Source: Streptomyces laurentii (GTDB lineage: Bacteria; Actinomycetota; Actinomycetes; Streptomycetales; Streptomycetaceae). From it: a DNA stretch of 64,000 bases. Below are positions 51,363 to 59,417 of this stretch, in pieces. The notes beneath the pieces were generated by a model. It ran no database searches. It was not told where the DNA came from and saw nothing but the letters and a program-made list of their open reading frames with translations. The stretch spans positions 2,604,001 through 2,668,000 of the forward strand of contig AP017424.1 of NCBI GenBank assembly GCA_002355495.1. Direction: 5' to 3'. The first letter of the stretch is position 1. Every line of letters starts with the position of its first letter. The position numbers and the translations under genes were made by a program.

Positions 51363-52582
51363 ATGAGCCAGGACTCCGCCGCACCGGAGGCGGCGGTACG
51401 GAAGCTGTCCGGGCGCCGCCGTCGCGAAGTCGTCGCGGTACTGCTGTTCAGCGGTGGCCCTATCTTCGAGAGCTCCATTCCGCTCTCCGTGTTCGGCATC
51501 GACCGCCAGGACGCGGGAGTTCCGCGCTACCGGCTGCTCGTCTGCGCCGGCGAAGAGGGTCCCCTGCGGACCACGGGCGGACTCGAACTCTCCGCGCCCT
51601 ACGGCCTGGAGGCGATCAGCCGCGCCGGCACCGTCGTCGTGCCGGCCTGGCGCTCGATCACCTCGCCGCCGCCGCCGGAGGCGCTCGACGCGCTCCGCCG
51701 GGCGCACGAGGAGGGAGCACGCATCGTCGGTCTGTGCACCGGCGCGTTCGTGCTCGCCGCCGCCGGGCTGCTCGACGGCCGCCCGGCCACCACGCACTGG
51801 ATGTACGCGCCGACGCTCGCCAAGCGCTACCCGTCGGTCCACGTGGACCCGCGGGAGCTGTTCGTCGACGACGGGGACGTACTGACCTCGGCCGGCACCG
51901 CGGCCGGAATCGACCTGTGTCTGCACATCGTGCGGACCGACCACGGCACGGAGGCCGCGGGCGCCCTGGCGCGCCGGCTGGTCGTCCCGCCGCGGCGCAG
52001 TGGCGGTCAGGAGCGCTACCTCGACAGGTCTTTACCTGAGGAGATCGGCGCCGACCCGCTCGCCGAGGTCGTCGCCTGGGCACTGGAGCACCTCCACGAG
52101 CAGTTCGACGTGGAGACGCTGGCGGCGCGCGCGTACATGTCACGGCGGACGTTCGACCGCCGTTTCCGCTCGCTGACCGGTTCGGCCCCGCTCCAGTGGC
52201 TGATCACCCAGCGGGTGCTCCAGGCCCAGCGGCTCCTGGAGACCTCCGACTACTCGGTCGACGAGGTCGCCGGACGCTGCGGGTTCCGCTCGCCGGTGGC
52301 CCTGCGCGGGCACTTCCGGCGCCAGCTGGGCTCGTCGCCGGCCGCGTACCGGGCCGCGTACCGGGCCCGGCGTCCGCAGGGTGACGGCGGTACGGCGCTG
52401 CTCGACGCCGCCATCCCGGTGCAGGCCCAGGTACCGGCCCAGGCGCAGGGGGGATGCAGCTCCAGGCGGGTCCGCCGCCGATGCTGCGCCGCCCCGGCGG
52501 GCCGCTGGAGCCGGGCAAGCCCGTACCGGACCCGTTCGGGCCCGGCCGCCCGGCCCTGCCGGGCCAGCGCAGCGCCCCGTAG
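51363..52582 (+). CDS. adpA: AdpA, pleiotropic AraC/GlxA-family regulator (3' end shifted by a missing G)
   Basis: The AdpA core is unmistakable. A DJ-1/PfpI-like dimerisation domain covers about residues 20-200 ([60 protein letters not shown]). Two AraC helix-turn-helices follow ([40 protein letters not shown]). Codon 224 is TTA (52032-52034). After AQAQGG the frame turns to Arg/Cys-rich nonsense and runs on into ornA. Adding one G to the G6 run at 52448-52453 restores [20 protein letters not shown] and a normal end GQRSAP with TAG at 52580-52582 (406 residues). AdpA is the central activator/repressor of sporulation and secondary metabolism and is translated under bldA control. Confidence 0.92.
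52032..52034 (+). promoter_or_regulatory. TTA (bldA) codon in adpA
   Basis: TCT-TTA-CCT encodes Ser-Leu-Pro at residues 223-225, in the linker between the N-terminal domain and the DNA-binding domain. This is the conserved location of the bldA-dependent leucine codon of adpA. Confidence 0.95.
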
Positions 52583-52641
52583 AAAGGGGCGCGCGGGCGG
52601 AGCCGACGGCCGGAATGGCCGGATCCGCTGTGTTCGACCGA

Positions 52642-52682
52642 CCGAAGGGCTTCCCGGGATCGTCTCCCGGGAGGCCCTTCGG
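52642..52682 (+). terminator. Hairpin between adpA and ornA
   Basis: The stem CCGAAGGGCTTCCCGGGA pairs with TCCCGGGAGGCCCTTCGG over 18 positions (one T-G pair) around TCGTC. It ends 28 bases before the ornA start and separates the two genes. Confidence 0.85.
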
Positions 52683-52709
52683 CCGTCTCGCGGTCATAAG
52701 GTAGGACGC

Positions 52710-53312
52710 ATGAACGATCGCATGGTGTGGATCGACTGCGAGATGACCGGGCTCTCGCTGACGGACGACGCACTCATCGAGGTGGCCGCACTGGTCACCG
52801 ACTCGGAACTGAACGTGCTCGGCGAAGGTGTGGACGTCGTGATCCGCCCGCCGGACGCGGCCCTGGAGACCATGCCGGAGATCGTGCGCGAGATGCACAC
52901 GAAGTCCGGCCTGCTCGACGCGCTCGCCGGCGGCACCACGCTCGCCGACGCGGAGGCCCAGGTCCTCGCGTACATCCGCGAGCACGTCAAGGAGGCCGGG
53001 AAGGCCCCGCTGTGCGGAAACTCGGTCTCCACGGACCGCGGCTTCCTCGCACGGGACATGCCCGCCCTGGAGGGGCACCTCCACTACCGGATCGTCGATG
53101 TCTCCTCGATCAAGGAACTGGCCCGCCGCTGGTACCCGAGGGCGTACTTCAACAGTCCGGAGAAGAACGGCAACCACCGGGCCCTCGCCGACATCCGCGA
53201 CTCCATCGCGGAACTGCGCTACTACCGCGAGGCGGTCTTCGTCCCGCAGCCCGGCCCCGACTCGGAGACCGCGAAGAAGATCGCGGCCCGCCACGTCATC
53301 CCGGCCGAATAG
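52710..53312 (+). CDS. ornA: Oligoribonuclease
   Basis: A 200-residue DEDDh exonuclease. Exo I is [20 protein letters not shown] (catalytic Asp and Glu), Exo II is [17 protein letters not shown], and Exo III is [19 protein letters not shown] (His and Asp). It degrades nanoRNA and pGpG to mononucleotides in the cytoplasm and so affects c-di-GMP turnover, which feeds back on development. The position directly after adpA is the conserved streptomycete arrangement. The open frame that fuses it to adpA is produced by the missing G upstream and is not real. Confidence 0.95.
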   Translation: MNDRMVWIDCEMTGLSLTDDALIEVAALVTDSELNVLGEGVDVVIRPPDAALETMPEIVREMHTKSGLLDALAGGTTLADAEAQVLAYIREHVKEAGKAPLCGNSVSTDRGFLARDMPALEGHLHYRIVDVSSIKELARRWYPRAYFNSPEKNGNHRALADIRDSIAELRYYREAVFVPQPGPDSETAKKIAARHVIPAE

Positions 53313-53506
53313 CCGCCAAGGGGCGTCCCCGCATCCCGGGGACGCCCCTGCTCGCACCCCCGCCCGAGCCCTCCGGAACCCTGCCGGACCCCCGTCAAAC
53401 CTCCGCCGGAACCCCGCTCGGAAAACGTGTGCGCGAGCACCCCCAAAAACCCTGTAGACTTCTTCTCGGCCGGTCAGGGAAGCCCTCGGGCAACAGACCG
53501 GACATG

Positions 53507-53579
53507 GTGGGTGTAGCTCAGCTGGTAGAGCACCTGGTTGTGGTCCAGGATGCCGCGGGTTCGAGTCCCGTCACTCACC
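53507..53579 (+). tRNA. tRNA-His (anticodon GTG)
   Basis: The cloverleaf is complete: acceptor GTGGGTG/CACTCAC, D-arm GCTCAGCTGGTAGAGC, anticodon stem CCTGG/CCAGG with loop TTGTGGT (anticodon GTG at 53540-53542) and T-arm with TTCGAGT. The discriminator is C73, and the preceding base 53506 is G, the G-1 identity element of histidine tRNA. CCA is not encoded. Confidence 0.97.
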
Positions 53580-53586
53580 CTGAAGG

Positions 53587-53629
53587 CCGAGGGCCGGTTC
53601 GCGAAAGCGGACCGGCCCTCGGTCGTTTT
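53587..53629 (+). terminator. Rho-independent terminator after tRNA-His
   Basis: CCGAGGGCCGGTTCGC and GCGGACCGGCCCTCGG pair over 16 positions around a GAAA tetraloop and are followed by TCGTTTTC, eight bases after the tRNA. Confidence 0.93.
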
Positions 53630-53729
53630 CCACTCCTCCGGCCGATCGGCCGACATCTCACCCAGATCCACTGCCGCATGAAACATGTGACGCGCACCAC
53701 ACTGCCGGGTTCGAACCCCCGGAGGACCT

Positions 53730-53942
53730 GTGTCCCGAGACCGACGCTGCCCCACCTGCCGTATCACCGCCTCCGCCACCGCCACCGCCAGCGGCCCCAC
53801 TGTCATCGTCGCCGACGTGAACGGCCAGGACGTCTACGCCTGCGCCACCCACCGGGCCGACCACGCCGGTCCGGCCGACGACCCGCTCGTGCCCCTCGCC
53901 CAGCTCCAGGACATGGCCCGACACCGGCCCGTACGGCAATGA
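53730..53942 (+). CDS. Small Cys-motif protein, 70 aa
   Basis: GTG 53730 follows GGAGGACCT. The protein MSRDRRCPTCRITASATATA continues VIVADVNGQDVYACATHRADHA. CPTC plus a later C-x2-H could bind one zinc. No family is recognised. It lies between tRNA-His and a phage-like hypothetical gene and so may be accessory DNA. Coding support is the good ribosome site and the GC-rich third positions; a 70-residue length leaves some doubt. Confidence 0.55.
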   Translation: MSRDRRCPTCRITASATATASGPTVIVADVNGQDVYACATHRADHAGPADDPLVPLAQLQDMARHRPVRQ

Positions 53943-54063
53943 ATCCCGGACCGCCCCGGTCGGACTCCGCCCCGGCCGGGGCTCCTGCCCGCTCATGTCG
54001 CCCGTGTGAGTGATCGGGCAGGTTCACCACCACGGGGACGGGACTGTGCGTCAACCTGATGCC

Positions 54064-54426
54064 ATGCGGCCTCAGCGTTTCTCCGACCTCATGCTCGACC
54101 TCGCCAAGAACGAGCCCACCGCCAGCCGCGTGCAGACCCTCACCAAGGCCGGAGACACCGAGCACCCGTTCGGTCTGACCATCACCTTGGCGAGCGGCGA
54201 GAGCCGGTGGCAGTTCACCGGTCAGCTCCCTGGCGAGGCGTGGCTCGTGGCTGTCCTCGCCACCGCGGAGTGCCCCGAGATCAAGGCGATCGAGCGATGG
54301 TCCACCCGCGCCACGACAGGCGGCCGGAAGGGCCTCACCGCCACCTTCCACAACGGCGTCCGGATCTTCGCCCGTCGGTCGCAGACCCCGCGCGCGGCGC
54401 GGGACTTGACTCCCACACCTGTGTGA
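54064..54426 (+). CDS. Hypothetical protein, 120 aa
   Basis: MRPQRFSDLMLDLAKNEPTA, HPFGLTITLASGESRWQFTG and VLATAECPEIKAIERWSTRA form a small alpha/beta protein. I recall similar proteins in streptomycete accessory or integrative elements, but no function is known. The start is uncertain: in-frame GTG codons at 54046 and 54010 exist, and no clear ribosome site marks ATG 54064. It is followed 18 bases later by an alpha/beta hydrolase gene. Confidence 0.55.
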   Translation: MRPQRFSDLMLDLAKNEPTASRVQTLTKAGDTEHPFGLTITLASGESRWQFTGQLPGEAWLVAVLATAECPEIKAIERWSTRATTGGRKGLTATFHNGVRIFARRSQTPRAARDLTPTPV

Positions 54427-54444
54427 GGCTTTAGCGTCCGCTGC

Positions 54445-55250
54445 ATGACAACCGACGCGCTCGCTCTTCCTCAGCTCGACGTCCACGTGCAGGGCAGCGG
54501 CCCCGCGCTTCTGCTCGCCCACGGTGCCGGGGGCGGCATCCAGGGCAACTTCGGTCTCGTCCTCGACGACCTCGCCCGGGACCACACGCTGGTCGGTCCG
54601 CACTATCCGGGGCGGGCGGCTCCCCCGTCGCCACCGAGCCGCTGGATCTGGACGAGCTCGCCGACCAGTTGGTGGCCTCGGCCGTCGCGGCGGGCCAGGA
54701 GTCGTTCGCCGTGCTCGGGGAGTCGCTGGGCAGTGCCGTGGCCGTCCGGATCGCCGCCCGGCATCCCGAGCGGGTCCGGGCGCTCGTCCTCACCGCCGGC
54801 TTCCCGGTCGCGGACCCCGTCCTGGCGCACGCCGAACGGCTCATCAAGACGCTGGCGGACGCGGGCCGGTGGGACGACGCGGCGCGCTTCGCCCTCCTCT
54901 CGTGCATGTCCGCGACGGACCTGGGCGCCATCGATCCGGCCGGCCTGGAGGCGGCGGTCGCCCAGACCGGGGACGCGATGCCGCCGGGCACGCTCGACCA
55001 CTTCGACCTGGTGTCCCGCGTGGACGTGCGGGCCGACCTGGAGGGGATCTCCGCGCCCACCCTGGTCGTGGCACCCACCGGCGACCGGCTGGTGCTGCCG
55101 GAGAGCTCGTACCGCCTCGCGGCGGGCATCCCCGGCGCCCGGCTGGTCGAACTGCCAGGCGCGGCCCACATCCTGAACGAGGCCGACCGCGCGACGTGGC
55201 TGGGCCACGTCCGGGCGTTCCTCGACACTCTCCCCTTGGCGCGGGTGTGA
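54445..55250 (+). pseudogene. Alpha/beta hydrolase, apparent -1 frameshift
   Basis: From ATG 54445 the protein reads LPQLDVHVQGSGPALLLAHG, AGGGIQGNFGLVLDDLARDH, TLVGPHYPG and then turns into a Pro/Ser/Trp-rich frame. The following frame carries the rest: PLDLDELADQLVASAVAAGQ, FAVLGESLGSAVAVRIAARH (nucleophile Ser in GESLGS), VVAPTGDRLVLPESSYRLAA (Asp) and ELPGAAHILNEADRATWLGH (His), ending at 55250. One more G in the G4 run at 54609-54612 gives a continuous 268-residue hydrolase with a complete triad. Substrate unknown. Confidence 0.8.
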
Positions 55251-55332
55251 CCGCCGGGGACCGCGCTCTGCCATGCTCACCGCCGACGCCCTCGGCACGA
55301 GGGACCGGGAGGGACCAGGAGGGACGGGACGC

Positions 55333-56169
55333 GTGATCACGACGGACGACGGGGTGCGGCTGTGGACGCGGCGGACCGGGACGGGCGCGGAGCCGCTGAT
55401 GCTGTGTCATGGCGGGCCGGGGATCTGGGACACCTTCGGGGACGTCGCGGCGGGGCTCGGCGACCGGTACACGGTGCACCGGTGGGACCAGCGGGGCTGC
55501 GGGCGTTCACAGGGGCTGGACGGGGGTCCGGAGGCGTACACCCTGGATCGCGCGGTCGCCGATCTGGAGGCCGTACGACGGGGATTCGGGCTGGAGCGGA
55601 TGACACTGCTCGGGCACTCCTGGGGCGCGTATCTCGCCCTGCGGTACGCGCTCGACCACCCCGGGCGGGTCACCCGGTTGGTGTACGTCTCCGGGGTCGG
55701 CGTCGGCCCGGAGGAGGGGTGGCGTCCGGCATATGCCGAGAACTTCCTGCGGGCCCTCGGGCCGCGCCGCCGCCGCTGGGAGGAACTCGTCGCGCTCCCC
55801 GAGCCGTCGGCCGCGCGGGAGCGGGAGCAGTGCGTGCTGCGCTGGGCGACCGACTTCGCGGATCCGGACCGGGCGCTGCAGCAGGCGGCGCGGATGGCCA
55901 CCCCGTGGTGCGGAGGCGTCCACACCGCCGCGAACCGGCTGCTCGGCGCCGCGATGCGGGCCGAGGACCCGGCGGCGCTGCTCGACCGGTGCGCGCGGCT
56001 CGACGTGGACACGGTCGTCGTGGACGGCGCCCTCGACCTGCGCCCGCGGTCGGCGGTCGACTCGCTGGTCGCGGCGCTGCCCCGGGTGCGGCGGGTGACC
56101 CTGCCGCACGCCGGTCATATGCCGTGGGTGGAGGACTGGGCGGGCTTCCGGGAGGCCGTCACCGGGTGA
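55333..56169 (+). CDS. Alpha/beta hydrolase, prolyl-iminopeptidase-like
   Basis: A 278-residue protein starting at GTG 55333 with GGAGGGACGGG upstream. The oxyanion motif CHGGPGIWDTF and YTVHRWDQRGCGRSQG are typical of the proline iminopeptidase (S33) group. The nucleophile is in TLLGHSWGAYLALRYALDHP, an Asp is in VVVDGALDLRPRSAVDSL and a His in VTLPHAGHMPWVEDW. It may remove N-terminal proline or hydrolyse an ester; the small lid favours neither. It follows another hydrolase gene but has its own start region. Confidence 0.85.
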   Translation: MITTDDGVRLWTRRTGTGAEPLMLCHGGPGIWDTFGDVAAGLGDRYTVHRWDQRGCGRSQGLDGGPEAYTLDRAVADLEAVRRGFGLERMTLLGHSWGAYLALRYALDHPGRVTRLVYVSGVGVGPEEGWRPAYAENFLRALGPRRRRWEELVALPEPSAAREREQCVLRWATDFADPDRALQQAARMATPWCGGVHTAANRLLGAAMRAEDPAALLDRCARLDVDTVVVDGALDLRPRSAVDSLVAALPRVRRVTLPHAGHMPWVEDWAGFREAVTG

Positions 56170-56214
56170 CGCCGGTCGGGCATATGCCAGACCGGCACGC
56201 GACGACTCCGCGGC

Positions 56215-57129
56215 TCACTGGAAGACCGACGGCGGCGGTACGGGCGAGGGCTTGGCGCTCGCGTCGGTGACCGGGACCGCGCCGCCCGTGAAGTCGGCGA
56301 GGGACCGCCCGTGTTCGACCCGGCCCGGGTGCGGGTCGGTCGCCACCCGCCGGGTCAGTTCGGCCACCGGCAGCGCGCGGTCCGCGGCGAGCAGCACGGC
56401 GTTGCCGAAGCGCCGGCCGCGCAGCACGGTCGGGTCGGCGGCGAGCGCGAGTTCCGGGAAGACGGCGGCGGCGGTCGCGACCTGGCCGCGCAGATGGGCC
56501 AGCGGCGGGCCGTCGGCGAGGTTGGCCGCGTACCAGCCGTCGGGCCGCAGCACCCGCCGTACCTCGCCCAGGAACTCCGTACTGGTCAGATGCGCGGGAG
56601 TACGGGCGCCGCTGAAAACGTCCGCGATGATCAGGTCCGCCCAGCCGTCGGGCAGCTTCGCGAGCCCGGCGCGGGCGTCGCCGGCCCGCACCCGGATCCG
56701 GGCGCCGGGGTCGAGCGGCAGCGCGCGGCGGACGAGCCGGACGAGCGGTTCGTCCACTTCGACGATCTGCTGGGTGGAGCGGGGGCGGGTGGCCGCCACG
56801 TACCGGGCGAGGGTGAACGCGCCGCCGCCGAGGTGCACGGCCTGGATCGGCCGGTTCGGCGGGGCGACGAGGTCGGCGATGTGGCCGAGGCGCCGCTGGT
56901 ACTCGAAGGAGAGGTACCCGGGGTCGTCGAGGTCGACGTGCGACTGCGGGGCGCCGTCGATGAGGAGCGTCCACGCGTGCGGGCGGTCCCGGTCGGGGAC
57001 GATCTCGGCGAGCCCCCCGTCGACGGTCTCCGCGACCGCCTCGGCTCCCGCCGACCGCTCCCGGTCCCTCCCCCGGTCCCGGACGCCGTCGCGGTCCCGC
57101 CCCCGTTCCTTCTGCTTGTTCCTGGCCAC
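56215..57129 (-). CDS. Spermidine-synthase-like methyltransferase-fold protein
   Basis: A 304-residue protein starting at GTG 57129. The N-terminal 30 residues are a charged repeat (RGRDRDGVRDRGRDRERS). The core resembles the spermidine synthase fold: LLIDGAPQSHVDLDDPGYLSFEYQRRLGHI, AVHLGGGAFTLARYVAATRP, IVEVDEPLVRLVRRALPLDP and WADLIIADVFSGARTPAHLT. The polyamine-binding Asp residues of true SpeE are only partly present (VEVDE, ADVF). It is therefore best described as a fused-MFS/spermidine-synthase-like family member without the membrane part. The reaction is uncertain. It is monocistronic and convergent with the hydrolase gene. Confidence 0.78.
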   Translation of the reverse strand: MARNKQKERGRDRDGVRDRGRDRERSAGAEAVAETVDGGLAEIVPDRDRPHAWTLLIDGAPQSHVDLDDPGYLSFEYQRRLGHIADLVAPPNRPIQAVHLGGGAFTLARYVAATRPRSTQQIVEVDEPLVRLVRRALPLDPGARIRVRAGDARAGLAKLPDGWADLIIADVFSGARTPAHLTSTEFLGEVRRVLRPDGWYAANLADGPPLAHLRGQVATAAAVFPELALAADPTVLRGRRFGNAVLLAADRALPVAELTRRVATDPHPGRVEHGRSLADFTGGAVPVTDASAKPSPVPPPSVFQ

Positions 57130-57195
57130 GCCCCCATTATCGGCGCGGCCGGCCGGGCCCCGCCGCGCGGGCCCGTCCCGCCCCGGGAGGACCGG

Positions 57196-57765
57196 CTACC
57201 GGCGGCCGTCCGCCGCCTCGATGAGCCGGGCCGCCTGCCCCAGGGCCTCGCGCAGCATCACCGGATCGGTGACGTGCCCGCCGTCGCCGGGCGGCAGCAG
57301 CCAGTCCGCCGGGCGCGTGGTGGCGCCGTCCGGGCCGGGCAGTTCGGGCGGCTCCGGCAGGCGCAGCCCGCGCCCGTCGGTCCGCGTACAGGCGCTGCCC
57401 GGCATGTCCCAGCCCGCCGCCGTGCCGGGCGGCACGAGGAAGCCGAGGGTGTCGCACGCGCCGTCGTGCAGCACCGACCCGACGGCCGGCGCGCCGCCCC
57501 GGCGCAGGATGTCCACCGCTTCCAGGCCCTGCCGGGCGGGCACGGTCACGAGATCGCAGGGTTCGTCCGGCGCCGCCGGGGACGCGCCGGCGTCCTGTGC
57601 GGGCGCGTGTCCCTCGGTCGACCGCGAGGGCGACGGCGCCGATGCCCACACGGCCGGCGGCGGGGCCGCCGACGCCCGCGAGGCCAGCGACAGCGACGGC
57701 ACCGGCGGCAGGGCCGCGGTGTGGTTGACGGCTCCGATGGCTCCGGTGGCTCCGGCCTCCATCAT
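57196..57765 (-). CDS. Hypothetical actinomycete protein, 189 aa
   Basis: ATG 57765 (or the adjacent ATG 57762) follows GAGGAGGGTCCC. The first 60 residues are low-complexity Ala/Pro/Ser. The conserved part is PCDLVTVPARQGLEAVDILR, LHDGACDTLGFLVPPGTAAG, DGRGLRLPEPPELPGPDG and ADWLLPPGDGGHVTDPVMLR. This resembles a Streptomyces family I have seen annotated as prim-pol-like, but no catalytic Asp pair is visible, so I assign no function. It is divergent from the TPR regulator at 57990, and the two may be a regulatory pair. Confidence 0.65.
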   Translation of the reverse strand: MMEAGATGAIGAVNHTAALPPVPSLSLASRASAAPPPAVWASAPSPSRSTEGHAPAQDAGASPAAPDEPCDLVTVPARQGLEAVDILRRGGAPAVGSVLHDGACDTLGFLVPPGTAAGWDMPGSACTRTDGRGLRLPEPPELPGPDGATTRPADWLLPPGDGGHVTDPVMLREALGQAARLIEAADGRR

Positions 57766-57989
57766 GGGACCCTCCTCGTTGGCGAAGAGGAGACGCGTTC
57801 GGTCTCTCCGTCCGGTTCAACGCCACACCGCGTCAACGGCAACGGCGGCACGCCGCGCCAAAGGATGGCAGTTCATGGCAGATCACCGGCGAGATATCCG
57901 GTTTGTTGGCAAACTCCGCGTAAGCGACCGGTCACAGCGGGTACGTTTTTCCCGCCGGAACACCGGCAGCACCAGGAGAGGGCTCGGCC

Positions 57990-59270
57990 ATGGCGTTGTC
58001 ACGGGCAGTTCCCAATCTCGCTTTCCGCGGGCTCCGCGGGGGGCGTTCGCCGGCCGAGTTCGCGGCGCTCGTCCGCCGGTCGGCGCGCGAGATCGGCGAG
58101 CGGGTCGCCTGCGACGCCCGCTACATCGGGCGCGTGGAGGCGGGTGAGATCCGCTGCCCGAACTACGCGTACGAGCGGGTGTTCCTGCACATGTTCCCCG
58201 GGCTGACCCTCGCGGACCTGGGCTTCTCGGCGCGGGAGGCCGTACGAGGCCGCAGGCCGGCCACGGCGCCGTCCCCCCTCGCCCTCACCACCCGGAACGA
58301 TGAGGAGAGCGACGTGCTGCGTCGCGCATTCATGACCGGCGGCACCGCCACCCTGGCAGCCGTCTCGATGGGACTGGACGACGGCCCGGCCGTCGCGATC
58401 CCCGCGCCCCGTGGCGCCCACCGCGTCGGCGACGCCGAGGTCCGTGCCGTCGAGGACGCCGTACGGAAGATCCGGCTGCTCGACGACCGGCACGGCTCCG
58501 AACGCTTCTACCAGCGGGCCACCCAGCCGCTGCGGGCCGCGTTCGCCCTGCTCGACGCGGGCGGCACGGCCCGCCGCGAGACCACCGGCCGGCTGCACAA
58601 CAGCGCCGGCGAGCTGGCGATCTCGGTCGGCTGGCTGGCCCACGACTCGGGCCGGCTGGACGACGCCCGCTCGCACTACGCCGAGGCCCTGGCCACCGCC
58701 CGGCTGGCCGGGGACGCGGCCCTGGAGGCGCACGCCTTCTGCAACACCTCGTTCCTGGCCCGGGATTCGAAGCGGTACCACGAGGCGGTACGGGCCGCCG
58801 AGGCCGGACTGCGGGCCGCGCGGGCGCTCGGCTCGTCCCGGCTGCTCGCGCTGCTCAGCCTGCGGCTGGCCGGCGCGTGGGCCGGCCTCGGCGACCGGGC
58901 CACCTGCATGAAGGCCCTGGGCCGCGCGCACACCTTCTTCGGGCGGGGCGGCTCCGAACAGGACCCGGAATGGATGTCCTTCTTCGGTGAACCGGAGATG
59001 GAGGCCCTGGAGGCGCAGAGCTGGTCGCTGCTCGGCGACTGGTCGCGCGCCGCCCACCACGCCCAGCGGGCCACCCACCGGCAGGACCCGCACTTCGCGC
59101 GCAACCTCGCCCTCTACCGGGCCCACCTCGCGGTCGACCTCGCGCACGCGGGACGGCCCGACGAGGCCGCGGCGGAGGCACGGCGGGTCGAAGGGGCGCT
59201 GGACGGCGTCGAGTCGGCCCGGATCCGGCGGATGCTGACGGAGACGCGGAAGATCCTCGCGGCGCACTGA
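57990..59270 (+). CDS. XRE/TPR-type transcriptional regulator
   Basis: A 426-residue protein starting at ATG 57990 with CAGGAGAGG upstream. The N-terminus has a degenerate helix-turn-helix (EFAALVRRSAREIGERVACD, ARYIGRVEAGEIRCPNYAYE). Helical TPR-like repeats follow from about residue 150: LHNSAGELAISVGWLAHDSG, YAEALATARLAGDAALEAHA, AVRAAEAGLRAARALGSSRL, RATCMKALGRAHTFFGRGGS and LALYRAHLAVDLAHAGRPDE. This architecture is common among Streptomyces regulators of development and antibiotic production (for example NsdA-like proteins). The FMTGGTATLAAVSMGL segment resembles the cryptic Tat-like stretch seen in many of them. Confidence 0.8.
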   Translation: MALSRAVPNLAFRGLRGGRSPAEFAALVRRSAREIGERVACDARYIGRVEAGEIRCPNYAYERVFLHMFPGLTLADLGFSAREAVRGRRPATAPSPLALTTRNDEESDVLRRAFMTGGTATLAAVSMGLDDGPAVAIPAPRGAHRVGDAEVRAVEDAVRKIRLLDDRHGSERFYQRATQPLRAAFALLDAGGTARRETTGRLHNSAGELAISVGWLAHDSGRLDDARSHYAEALATARLAGDAALEAHAFCNTSFLARDSKRYHEAVRAAEAGLRAARALGSSRLLALLSLRLAGAWAGLGDRATCMKALGRAHTFFGRGGSEQDPEWMSFFGEPEMEALEAQSWSLLGDWSRAAHHAQRATHRQDPHFARNLALYRAHLAVDLAHAGRPDEAAAEARRVEGALDGVESARIRRMLTETRKILAAH

Positions 59271-59417
59271 GCGCACCGCCCCCGGTGCGGGTACGGGGTG
59301 GGGTGACGGGACCTGGTTCCGGGTCCCGCCGCCCCGCCCCGTACCCCCGACGCTCCGTCACCCCGGGGGAAGCCCGTGCCGGACGGGTCGGGCCGGGACA
59401 GGCCGGGACAGGCCGGG

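Noticed and set aside
51363..53312. True AdpA-oligoribonuclease fusion protein
   Set aside because: The joining stretch is unlike either family, and a one-base correction in a G run restores the normal stop. It is more likely an assembly artefact.
53700..53725. Second tRNA gene downstream of tRNA-His
   Set aside because: Only the T-arm can be folded; no anticodon arm, D-arm or acceptor stem is present.
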